From: Cyanophora paradoxa
Lineage: Eukaryota; Glaucocystophyceae; Cyanophorales; Cyanophoraceae
Length of the DNA stretch: 64,000 nucleotides
Direction: 5' to 3'
Assembly (NCBI GenBank): GCA_004431415.1
Contig: QPMI01000523.1
Location: forward strand, 62,001-126,000
Numbering within the stretch: position 1 is the first letter of the stretch; each line of letters opens with the position of its first letter. The position numbers and the translations under genes were made by a program. Under the pieces are notes generated by a model. The model ran no database searches, had not been told where the DNA came from, and saw only the letters and a list, made by a program, of their open reading frames with translations. Shown here piece by piece: positions 48,466 to 58,261 of the stretch.

Positions 48466-48920
48466 GTTGAAGTGCCTGCAACTGTTGTCCTTCACAGGTC
48501 GAGCTCTGCTGATGCACTCGGCGAAGGAGCTGCGAGGCCGGCTGGTGGAGTTTGAGAAAAAGGAGGGGATGCGCCTCGACGGCGCCAGCGACGCGGGTCT
48601 CAGTTACGGACTCGAGGCGGTCCTCTTCTCATTTGACAAACATGTGCGTTCATCCGCCAGCAACCTGCAGAAAGACGGTAATAAGTATCGGGATTGTTTC
48701 TGTGCAGGTGGCGCTACTCGTGGACAAGGCAAAACAGACGTGGGCCCTTCCCGTACCCCCCCCCTCCCCCCCCCCCTTCCAACTCCGTATCCCTATATAT
48801 GACATGTACTGATGGGCTCATTATCGGCAGATGCCAGGATGCAAATACCGTGGCAGAAATCAAGCGCCACTATGCCTGCCGCGACGTTTGAAGACGAACG
48901 GTAGTACTCGCGGAATTTAA
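48466..48920 (+). CDS. 3' exons of the interrupted zinc-finger / SAM-like gene
   Basis: An acceptor TTTTAACTTCGCAG ends at 48465, with a TAATATTAAC branch-site-like sequence before it. The exon's first base completes the codon left open at 20770, and the frame continues LKCLQLLSFTGRALLMHSAK, ELRGRLVEFEKKEG and so on. The joined sequence resembles a sterile-alpha-motif domain: WTRAEVSRWMK ... FTGRALLMHSAKELRGRL. Later exons give VALLVDKAKQTWALP (about 48708-48752). After an intron starting GTACCCCCCCC, a short tail from 48831 ends in TAA at 48918-48920. The last exon's frame is less certain than the first. Confidence 0.55.
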
Positions 48921-49049
48921 GTGAGCCTGGTGATTGCGGAATGTGAATTGACACATGGAAATGAAGTGCATAAGCCTTCCCATGTAGCCGAGCCGCTCGA
49001 TCGTTCATGGCTCGCCGGATTGCACCTAGGCACCATATGTATATGTAAC
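48921..49049. repeat. dispersed host repeat, copy 1
   Basis: Shares TGTGAATTGACACATGG, CGCTCGATCGTTCAT and GCACCTAGGCACCATATGTA, in the same order and spacing, with 55714-55838. It starts directly after the stop of the zinc-finger gene, so it may be a duplicated 3' UTR. Confidence 0.6.
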
Positions 49050-49262
49050 AGAGGCTGGGGAACGGTTGAAGTTATTTAATGCACACTTAATTGAGCTTGC
49101 CGGAGTAATACTGGACAATGAAACGGTACAGTTAAGGATATAAAGCAATATGAAAGTACAGGTAGGCTGGGAAGAGCAGGTAAATCGAAAGTTGCAATTT
49201 TCTGCATCTGATTGGGTGTGCCAAAGGCAAGGTCGGCCTTTGATATATATGTAATTATATGG

Positions 49263-49778
49263 TTATTGCGACTGCCGGAGGTGGCTCCGGAGGGCGTCCT
49301 CCAATTCTACGACGCGAGATTGGTGCTCCGCCACCCATCCGTATGCCTCGTTCAGCTTGGTCCTCACAGGGCACGACGGGCCGCATGGTGCGGCAGCTGT
49401 GCGCGGGATGGCGTTGCACCAAACAAGTCGATCCCCGGCGAGAGCTTCAGATCCGGCGATTGCTAAGCGGAGGGCAGCGGCAGGCGACTCCTCAACTAGA
49501 GCTTGCTGGAAAAGTGCGGAAGCAGCAGCCTTCCTCGCTTCGACGGGGCGGGTTGAAGGGTCCACCTGGCCAGGAGCCAGCGCTGGCAGCTCGCGCTCGA
49601 AATTAAAGCGTCTCGAATGAGCGTCGTACCAGTCGTCTAAGTTTGGCTGAACGACAGTGGGCGTCTTGTGCTCATGGTGTCCGCGGCGGTTGCGGTTGAT
49701 TGCCGATGGGGCGCTAGCGGGATGTGCCGAGCTACCGGAGGCTTCGAACGATGGCCCGGTCTTGGCACGTTTTGCCAT
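49263..49778 (-). CDS. unknown protein family, paralogue 1
   Basis: 171 aa with start MAKRAKTGPSFEASGSS. It shares a long block with the gene at 53182: RRFNFERELPALAPG, then a KAAASALFQQAL helix, SEALAGDRLVWCNA, CGPSCPVRTKLNEAYGWV and RVVELEDALRSH. Conserved Cys residues (one in the WC, then C-x3-C) could bind metal. It lacks the acidic tail of paralogue 2. No known family was recognised. Confidence 0.55.
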   Translation of the reverse strand: MAKRAKTGPSFEASGSSAHPASAPSAINRNRRGHHEHKTPTVVQPNLDDWYDAHSRRFNFERELPALAPGQVDPSTRPVEARKAAASALFQQALVEESPAAALRLAIAGSEALAGDRLVWCNAIPRTAAAPCGPSCPVRTKLNEAYGWVAEHQSRVVELEDALRSHLRQSQ

Positions 49779-49896
49779 TGCTGTCGAATCCGGAGTTTAT
49801 AACGTGGGTCCTGATTTTCAGGGTACCCGGAGCGCACGGCGTCCTAAGGCAAAAACACGGAAGGCTAGACGGCTCCGTTTACAGGGCACAACTCAG

Positions 49897-51424
49897 ATGT
49901 CGAACGAAGACGATTACCAGGTTCTGCGGCGGGTGAGTCGCACTCTAGCAGTCAAGCACGCGCTGCCCGAAATCGTTCTTACTGGGCGTCCTCTACGCGC
50001 AGAGGCAGGCAATCGAGCTTGCGCACTGGAATGAGGAGAAACGGAACGAGGTTCAAGCGTGTCAACTCGCAGCTGACGAGGTGCGTGCTGCTCGGAGGAT
50101 CGCTGCGTACGTTGCCAGGTTGCCGCAGTGCAACTCAGCCGGGTTTCGGAAACGTAGGGATGCAGTGTCGTCGAACACCAGCAACCGGTTGAAATGTGGA
50201 GGAGACAAGAACGCCGCAAGGGGAAGCATAAGAAGCAGGGGAAACCGGCCTTGTCTGGCCGTGGCAGTGCGGACAGCAGCAACGTCGAACGGGCGGCGGC
50301 CGCAGGAGCAACAGCGACATGCGCAACGCCGGCCGGTCGTCCAGGCGGGACCATGGGAGGGGAAAGCGCTGCCGCCGGCGGCAGCATGCACAGGGGCTCG
50401 GGCACGGTTATCGCACCGGCCGGGCGACCCCTGGATGCGTTCCGCAGCGTACCAACGGCCTGTGCATCGATGAAGCCGACCGACAAGATGATCATATCGG
50501 AGCTTGCCCGAGGCATCTGCCCTGTGTGCGGGAGGAGGGCCAGCAGAACGCAACGAGTCCTATCCGCGCAATCGAAAGCGGCTTTGTGGTATGTAGGTTA
50601 TGATATATAGGATTTCGGAAGAGATAACGTTGATGACGAGTGGGGCACAGGGGCATGTGCTCTTCTGCACGTCGGAGGGTGGAGAGCTGGGAGCAAGGAT
50701 GAAGGAAGCGCTCAAGGAGGCCAGCGAGGCGATTGATATTTTCTACCGCGGGACGTCTGCGCATGCTTTCATCGAGGCTCAGCTCACCAATGAGCTCCGT
50801 GCCATAAAAAGCAGAATCGAGAGCTTCACGCAAGACCACCTGTGTTCGTCAGACCGAGCGGTGCTTGGGCTTCGCAGGATGATGCTCTCGCCGTCGCCAA
50901 CTCCTACGGTTAGGACACTGGCATTAATATTTTACGCAGCGTCTCGGCCCCCCGTATGTGGCTGACACGTGCACTGCCCACAGCAAGGGGACGGAGGGTC
51001 CGCAGAATACGCGTCGGCCATCACACATGCTGTGTGCGCGGCAATCAGAGACGCGAGATCAAGCGTGGAGCGGGAGCTGGATTGGATGCGGAGGATTTCC
51101 AGCAAACTCGCCAAGCTTGATGGCGGCGCCTTCATCGTTACATGGGAAGTGGACGCTCTGCGGAAACTCGTAGGACAAGGAGGGAGACGCAACAATCAGT
51201 CAATCATCCCTGGATATTGCAGCCTTGCACCATTTCAGTTACTACGTCAACCCCATCGTCAACCCCGGTCGGAACATATCGTCAACTCCGGTTGCAAAGC
51301 ATCGCGATCGGCCGTCCCCCTACATTCCTCCGATGGGTATGTTATCCCTGCCCGCCTCTTTTATTTCGTCGTGCCGTCTGATGTGAACGCCAGCGAGTAC
51401 GAAGACGGGCAAGACTTCCAGTGA
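49897..51424 (+). CDS. unknown spliced gene, helical protein
   Basis: ATG 49897 starts MSNEDDYQVLRR, followed by an intron (GTGAGTCGC ... CTACGCGCAG, about 49933-50000). The next exon reads RQAIELAHWNEEKRNEVQAC. Later exon candidates give MKEALKEASEAIDIFYRG (about 50698) and DARSSVERELDWMRRISSKL (about 51050), which look like long helices. Exon limits are uncertain, and this could be more than one gene. No family is recognised. Confidence 0.35.
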
Positions 51425-52427
51425 GGTGAGCATTCTTAGTTTCCGGCCCTCTCTGCCGCTCTTTACTAGACACATGAGTGGTTATAATTATGTGATCACT
51501 TGCGATTGCCATACCGATGCCTCTGCAGAAGGACACTTCTCACCTGAGAATCGGTGATCTCCGGAGTGCGTCAGTTGTCGGTCCATGCGGCCGGCAGACC
51601 AGTACAATTACGTCACTCTTATCTGCACATGCAGTGTGCCGGGACACGATCGACTTCCTGCTCGTACGCTGCGCATCGTCCCAGGCCGATTCAGTCAGCA
51701 TCCTGGAGCTCCTCAATTCTACGAGCACCATCGTTAGTGCTTTTTCATCATAAACGCGCCCGTAAGAACGGCCTCATGACAAGGCATCTCGTCTTCCACG
51801 CAGGCCCGCGAAATCATTGTTAACAAGCCTGGCATCCTTCAACTGAGTCGATCCCTGAAAGGTATCTCGTATATTTTGTACGCATGCATATAGGTGCGTG
51901 TCGAAGTCTCTATATGATGTTCGGAATTCGGCAGTGCTCGTCGATGCCATTGCCGACTGTGAGACCGCGGAAATGGTGGCGGTACTGCTCTAGATCTAGA
52001 GCTTTTGATGTTCATGAGTATTCGAACTCACACCGGCCCTTACTAACAATTTGCAGTACTGTAGTTCTGTTTTCTTGGGATGTCACCGGTAGTATAGATA
52101 CATTGGGATTGCATTTTTTCTAGTGTAATCGAGGGCAATTTACGTGGATGGTTGACGCTTGAGATTTATGTTCCATGGCATTGAAGTTATAGTTCACACT
52201 GGCTGGCTCCAGCACTAGCTTGGTATCATGACATTTCGATCTCGTGCCCCTCACCGTGGTACGGTGGTGCTGCGAGCAGCATGCGCGCCTGACATTGCGA
52301 GCAACGAAATGGGGGTTTGAAAAGTCGCTCGATGATGCGTACCCCGTTGGTCTAATTCGTGCCGTTGCTAGGATAAATACAGTTGCCCTTTCGAAAGTAG
52401 GGCACGATCCAGCGTACACCGGCAGAC
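51425..52427. other. region without a clear gene
   Basis: Short frames only (for example about 51517-51753), with no supporting motif. A TATA-like GGATAAATACAG at about 52370 lies about 50 bp before the histone gene start and is a candidate promoter element. Confidence 0.35.
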
Positions 52428-52935
52428 ATGCCGCGTGTGAAGAAGAAGCCGCGGAAATCCGCCAAGGCCGCTCCGGCCGCCCCGCCCAAGGCCAAGAAGC
52501 ACACGAAGACCGAGTCGCCGGGAAAGAGACCTTACCGCTATCGTCCAGGTGCGGATGCCAATTATGGTAAGCAGTTAGGGAGGCTGAACGAGGAGAGCAG
52601 GTACTGTCGCGCTGCGGGAGATTCGCAGATACCAGAAGACGACGGAGCTCCTGCTTCGCAAGCTTCCGTTCCAGCGGCTCGTGTTCGAGGTCGCACACGA
52701 TCTAGGCGCAACGGATAAACGTTTCCAATCGTCGAGCGTCCTCGCGCTGCAAGAGGCCAGCGAGGCTTATCTTGTCGGCGTTTTTCAGGATGCGAACCTC
52801 TGCGCCATCCACGCCAAGCGGTGCGTTGCCTGAAGGGATGTGTGCTTAATTTCTGATCGGTGCATGGTGCTCAGGGTCACAATCATGCCGAAGGACATGC
52901 AGCTCGCCCGTCGCATTCGCGGCGAGCGCACCTAG
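52428..52935 (+). CDS. divergent histone H3 (possible CenH3), two introns
   Basis: Three exons: 52428-52548, 52601-52820 and 52875-52935. The introns are 52 and 54 bp (GTGCGGAT...AGCAG; GTGCGTTG...CTCAG). The fold is clear: YRYRPG at the exon-1 end, then [51 protein letters not shown] and [17 protein letters not shown]. The N-tail ([20 protein letters not shown]...) lacks the ARTKQTARKS sequence of canonical H3. Loop 1 ([15 protein letters not shown]) is one residue longer than canonical H3, a feature of centromeric H3 variants. A divergent replacement variant is the alternative. It packages DNA in nucleosomes. Confidence 0.88.
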
Positions 52936-53181
52936 AAAGAGAGAAGAGCCGTACGGTTATACCAGTATCTCTGGCGCACCGGAGTGCATGTAACCCGCAA
53001 ATTCGATGGTGTTATGCCTGTATTGTGTTCTCAAGTACACAACGGCGAGCTCGCTGAGTGCATGAGACGAATGTTTGAGAGCAATTGCGCCTTTTTGTAC
53101 GAAATCGTCATCATGATCACTCGACAACCGACTGTGCTCGACACGAGTGACAGTGGGCAACTAGTGTATTAAATAGAGAGA

Positions 53182-53793
53182 TCATTCATCGTCAGATGAG
53201 GCCTCCAGAATTTCCTGGATCCGCTCGAGTTTATCGATGGCCCGATTGCCTTTCGATACATAACCCTCGTGAGGTCCGTGAGAGCGCACGAGATCCTCCA
53301 ATTCGTACACACGGGTTTGAAGATTTTTCACCCAGGTCCACGCCTGCTCCAGCTTGAGTTTCACCGGGCATGACTGACCGCACATGCTAGACATTTGCTG
53401 GTTGGCGCAGCACCAGACAAGGCGCTCTCCGCAAAGAGCCTCCGCACAGGCAATAGCGGCAAGCAAAACGGCCTGCGGTGACGTAGCAGCTAAGGCTTGC
53501 TGAAAGTGGGCTTTGGCCGCTGCTTTTTTAGCTACGGCTGTGCGCTTCGACGGATGGATTTCGCCGGGAGACAGCTGTGGTAACTCACGCTCAAAGTTAT
53601 ACCGTCGATTATGCGCATTGAACCAGTCCGTCGGCGGGACTGGACTGCTCTTTTTACACGGCTGTTTCCTGCGTCGGTGGTGGCTGACCCCTGGTTGCCC
53701 GACGGGGAGCAGGTCGGCTGCTGTCGCGGTAGAAGGGCTTTCAGCAGAGTTGCTAATCGACGCCGTCGGCTCAGACTTCTGGCGTTTCGACAT
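53182..53793 (-). CDS. unknown protein family, paralogue 2
   Basis: 203 aa from ATG 53793 (MSKRQKSEPTASISNS). It is aligned by eye with the gene at 49263 over about 115 residues: RRYNFERELPQLSPGEIHPS, KKAAAKAHFQQAL, AEALCGERLVWCCA, CGQSCPVKLKLEQAWTWV and RVYELEDLVRSH. An extra C-terminal segment (IDKLERIQEILEASSDDE) is acidic. The start was chosen because both paralogues begin M-x-KR-x-K. The N-terminal third is Ser/Pro-rich and variable. No known family. Confidence 0.6.
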   Translation of the reverse strand: MSKRQKSEPTASISNSAESPSTATAADLLPVGQPGVSHHRRRKQPCKKSSPVPPTDWFNAHNRRYNFERELPQLSPGEIHPSKRTAVAKKAAAKAHFQQALAATSPQAVLLAAIACAEALCGERLVWCCANQQMSSMCGQSCPVKLKLEQAWTWVKNLQTRVYELEDLVRSHGPHEGYVSKGNRAIDKLERIQEILEASSDDE

Positions 53794-54415
53794 TAGGTAA
53801 CTGCCGATCGAATTAGGGGTACGTGCTACAAGCGTTCGAACCTGCGTTACTGCACGCGAGCTTACAGTAGCCGACACGGACACGTTGACGGCAGCCAGGG
53901 TGCAATTGGCGTTTCGACAAGCGATGGGGGACGCAGCAGCACAGACAGGGTTGCTTTCCAAACGTAGGCGGATGAGAAACGCGTGCCCGCACAGTGCCCC
54001 TAAAGCGTCGCCTGATTGAATACGCAGGCCCGCGGCTTGAAGAGGTGGGACATGAGCCATTGTCGTACTCTTCGAGTGCGATGGTACCTGTGCAGGACAC
54101 CCGCTATTCGGATCCGGACGTCAACTACGAGATAACAATCGGAGAGGAGCGTGCAGGGCGCAGGGACGTCGGCACATTAACGGAGTTTCCGCGTCCTTAT
54201 GGGTATTATAAGCGTCATCCGCAAGCAGACATCGATGAGTACGTGCTGTGGTCGTTCATGTCAACCGAGGCATGATCTGAGACCGACGCGATGAAGACGT
54301 CGACGTCCCAGTATACGTGTGCATATACATGCACCTCATTCTGGACAGAAGGTTGCCGCGAGTGACGTGTGTCAAGGCATGATGTGTAATTAAGTCGCAG
54401 CGTGCGCAGCTTCGG

Positions 54416-55361
54416 GTGCAGTTTAGACCAACGTCATGTTTTCACGACAACTTCAAGTATTTCTGCCAGACCTTCAACCTATCCAAAGGCGCTTTCGTGG
54501 TTGGAGGGAAACAATTGCAAGTACGGCCTGTCGACTGTCCCGAGTCCGTAGGGATAGAGGACGGCGACTTCATAACCTACGTTATGGATGGCAAAGGGGA
54601 GAAGCTGAAGCGGTGCGCGTGGTACATATGCATATAGGATGGGAACTCATGGATTCACGGAACAATTCACAGGGAGGAGGAGTTTGAGGCGTACGTTGAA
54701 TGAAAGGACATCAGAAATTCGCGGGTCTGATTATCTCCACTTGAGCAGAGTGGACGAGGAGACTGCTATGGAGGTATGGATGACGGGCAGCGAGGGAGAG
54801 CGTACCATGCAGATGGTGGAACACCACGCAGAAATATTTTAGATCTGCGATCAAACAATGGCGGTACCGATGTTTGTGTGTGAATCGCAGGGACGAAAGG
54901 TGAACCGATCGACCGGAATGTACTGGTTGCCACCGAGACGAAGGTTGAGTTGATGCTCGGGGGGAATGAAGAGATGCAAGCTCACGATCGTGCCCGTACC
55001 GCAGGGTGTGTCTGCAAATGACTGTGATGGCGACGCATGATAGAACTTTACATGACACATGTGATGTGCACAAGGTGACGATTCGATGAACGATAAACTG
55101 CGCACGAAGGCGAACCAGTAACACGCTGGTTCGCAGTGTGTCGTTTCCGCAAGGACCTACGAACACCTTTCAGAGACGATGCGGCGCTTCACGGATAAAG
55201 TTATTATGCCCCACAGGCACGTATTCGCAGGGTATGACGCAGTTGAATTCGAGTACCAAGGGAGGCCGCTTCTGAAAGGGGATACTCCGGAAAAACTAGA
55301 GATGAAACATGACGACGAAATTAAGTGCGTGAGCACTTACATGATGGCATGCGTTACATGA
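54416..55361 (+). CDS. ubiquitin/SUMO-like exons, possibly tandem
   Basis: Two separated stretches resemble the C-terminal half of SUMO/Rad60-SLD folds. 54455-54600 reads FKYFCQTFNLSKGAFVV, then PESVGIEDGDFITYVMD. 55240-55330 reads VEFEYQGRPLLKGDTPEKLE and MKHDDEIKC. The 'TP-x-x-L-x-M-x-x-x-D-x-I' pattern is characteristic. A frame between them (ETKVELMLGGNEE, about 54930) may be a linker. Exon structure is unresolved; one gene with two domains or two duplicated genes are both possible. No C-terminal di-glycine is visible. Confidence 0.4.
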
Positions 55362-57128
55362 CGGTCGTGCACCAGGGTTATACCCACCTTATGGGGACAG
55401 CACATCGACTGCAGTCGAGCGCGCATTTCATATGTACAAGACCTGGTTTGCAGCTGCCTCCGACTTCAGCTACATTCATCCGACGCGCCGTCCGACTCCA
55501 AATAGGGGCGTACACCAGAACGCATTGTAATGCAATCATGATGTACTTCAGGACTCTAGCGGCACACTGAAAGGGGCCCGAGGGAGGGACGAATACTGAT
55601 GATTTGCAGTACTCAAGCAGGCATCTCAGAAGACAAGAGCTACGGCCGCGTACAGGCGACCCGACGCGCGGAGCCTTTGCGGCAGGGCCGGGGCGGACGC
55701 CGGGGTGCAGCGGTGTGAGCTTGCTGATTACAGAATGTGAATTGACACATGGCGATGAAGTGCACTAGCAGTCCCACGTATTCTATCCGCTCGATCGTTC
55801 ATAGCTATCCGGGCTGCACCTAGGCACCATATGTAACTGATGACGGGCGCTCGGTTGAAGCATCTTAATGAGGTGCGGGCAAGGCGGGGCGGGGCTGGAT
55901 GTGGCAGAGAAGGGCGGGGCGGGGTGATGCACTGATGGGTGGGGCGGGCCGAGCCCTGCTTGGAGATTCTAATCTAGTCGGGTATATTGTCGGAAGGGCA
56001 TGGCTGCCATCTTCCTGTGTTGTCTATTTCGACAGCGAGATCTGCAGGCGTTGTCTGGAATGAGGGTGTCAATAATTACGAGATGTAAAGGTAAATCGGG
56101 CACAGACCCCATCAAGGATGGACTTGAAGAACTCGTCAATGATGAGATCGTGGAGACCTGCTTGTCTTTGGCAGAATTGGAATGGGCATTCCCTATGGAA
56201 AGGAATTCATTGTGATCGTGATCATGAGTGCAGGACGAATAGCTGACCAATCTTCATTATGAAGGGAGAATATCAAGTGCTCGTTGAAATCGAAACACTG
56301 CGTCGGGATAAGAATAATGTGGAATTTATGATGGGAATGCGACCACGTACGTGCGGGTGAACGCAGTACACGGATTGAACTGGCACTCTGATACGTTCTG
56401 ATGTGTAGGGACAGGACAGATGCAGGCGGAATTTCGTATCGAGTGCCCAAGCGATAGCTGGCAGGCGTCTGGTGGTGAGACGTGAAGAAGTAGAGGTTGA
56501 AAATTTACGTAAGGGAAATACCAAATTCACGTCCGGCTTGCCATGGCCTGAAGATGTGGATAGGCTCGATCTGCAGAAATCGTTGCAGAACCGTTCCATC
56601 TTCAACGATTATGATGCGATCAACAGGCGGTGTGTTTCTCAGAAGAGTAGTGACGTCGGAGAAGTGACTATAGTCACGGATCGGTCCTCTATAGTCATGT
56701 GGCTGCTCGATCCTCTGCATCGTTCCTCTGAACATCCCAGGTGAGATCCCATGGCACGCTTTTGTTTTCGCCATGATCAAGTAATCGGAACCTGTTGAAA
56801 TATATAAGTTAAAAGTCGTCTTTATTTAGACGGCAGTCGAGGATCGGGCATGAGCATGCTTACTTCGAGCCGGGTATCAGCCGCCCTGCGAATGAGCGCG
56901 CTTCGAATGTACGCCGAGCAGCGGTTGCAGCGCTTGTGTTCGCCTTGCTGGCGCTGGCGTTGGCGAAGGAGCGCGCCGTGCACGGTACGCGTTGCTTCGC
57001 GCTTAGCGGTGGGTTGGCCTAGCTGGAGATTGCGCTGGCTAATGAGCGCGCTATGAACGATGCGACGACCTGCGCGTGTAGCGCACGGGGTGTCGTTCAC
57101 GGCGCCGGAATGCATGCTGTACCCCTAA
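55362..57128. other. region without a clear gene; dispersed repeat copy 2 inside
   Basis: Contains the second copy of the 48921 repeat (55714-55838) and a GGGGCGGGG-type tract (about 55875-55955). A possible exon at 56000-56215 (MAAIFLCCLFRQRDLQALSG) has no recognised motif. Confidence 0.35.
55714..55838. repeat. dispersed host repeat, copy 2
   Basis: Matches 48921-49049 in order: TGAATTGACACATGG, GATGAAGTGCA, CGCTCGATCGTTCAT, CACCTAGGCACCATATGTA. Overall similarity is roughly 75-80 percent by eye. Confidence 0.6.
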
Positions 57129-57836
57129 TTGCCGGACTTGACTCTTGCAGAGACGCCTAGGCATGTCGTTGACGAATACTTCGCGTCCCATACTCGATTC
57201 CGGTTCCAAGAAGCGATCGAGAGGTATGTTCTCCGTGTGCTTGCTCCGTTCGCTGCTGATGCGAGTGCATGCTGCGATTTGCGCCATCGCAGATACGTCG
57301 CCCACATCCGATATAGTGCTAGCTGCTTCTTACGCGAGACCGAATCTCGATTTAGCTTCTTACCGCGACATTTCTGAATCAGTGAGAGTCAGCGGCCGCG
57401 GTTCCATCACCGTACTGGAGGCCATGAGCCACATGACCCCCGACGTTTTTATAATCAAGAATCCCTGCACAGGCGCCATCGTAGCAGTACCACCTGGGCC
57501 TGCAGCTCTGCGCGTGAGTAACAACGAGTATACTTCTGCGTACGATGTGATTGCGTCCGTTCAGCTTACGGACTGTAATGGAGGTACCTGTACGCATGTA
57601 ATCTTGGATGATGATCAACTATTAACCCCATCTTCACCTCAGAGTACGACTTGATGATAAAGGCCTTCGATTGTGCTGGCAGTTGGGACCCCGATCGCCG
57701 GTGGGCCGAAATCTACATGAAGTGGAATGGAACGGTCGTCAAGCACGTCGTAAATCGACCTGATGTGGATCCAGATGGATGGCCGCTGCATGATGATATG
57801 TACCACGGAATGTACGACGATGTCGGTCAGAATTAG
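57129..57836 (+). CDS. unknown host exons
   Basis: Possible exons at about 57378-57654 (SGRGSITVLEAMSHMTPDVF...) and 57651-57836 (KAFDCAGSWDPDRRWAEIYM..., ending DDVGQN). Composition looks coding, but no family is recognised and the splice sites are not fixed. The two frames may belong to one gene or be chance. Confidence 0.25.
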
Positions 57837-58261
57837 GGCAAGGACGCGCGCCGTACTACATATACGTGTTATGGCAGTCAGTTCACAGTTTCGTATCGAT
57901 TACTGTTTCCTATCTCTGACACCTTCTATTCTGCGCTCTACTACTTAGTTTTGTCTGTATTTATTGAATGCGCACATTGGCACTTGCTACCCTCAGCTTG
58001 CTTCACTTGACTTCTATTCCAATATCATCCACTCATACTACCTCGATCCCTCCTCACATGTACATGTTTCGTACTATGCTAGCTGACTAGGCCTGGACTA
58101 CAGTATAGTAAGCTTAAGCCGCCGGAAGAGAACTCTGCCGGGTCCGATCCCTTGCTGCAACAGAGGCGTCGAATGCAGAGCTTACCACACCGCGGCCGCA
58201 CCCGTGAAGATGCGCACATGAAGAATATGGGTCCGATCACCACCGCAAGGAGGTTTAGAGA
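57837..58261. other. intergenic, no gene recognised
   Basis: Moderate GC, with many short T-rich stretches and no long frame. It probably separates convergent genes. Confidence 0.3.
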
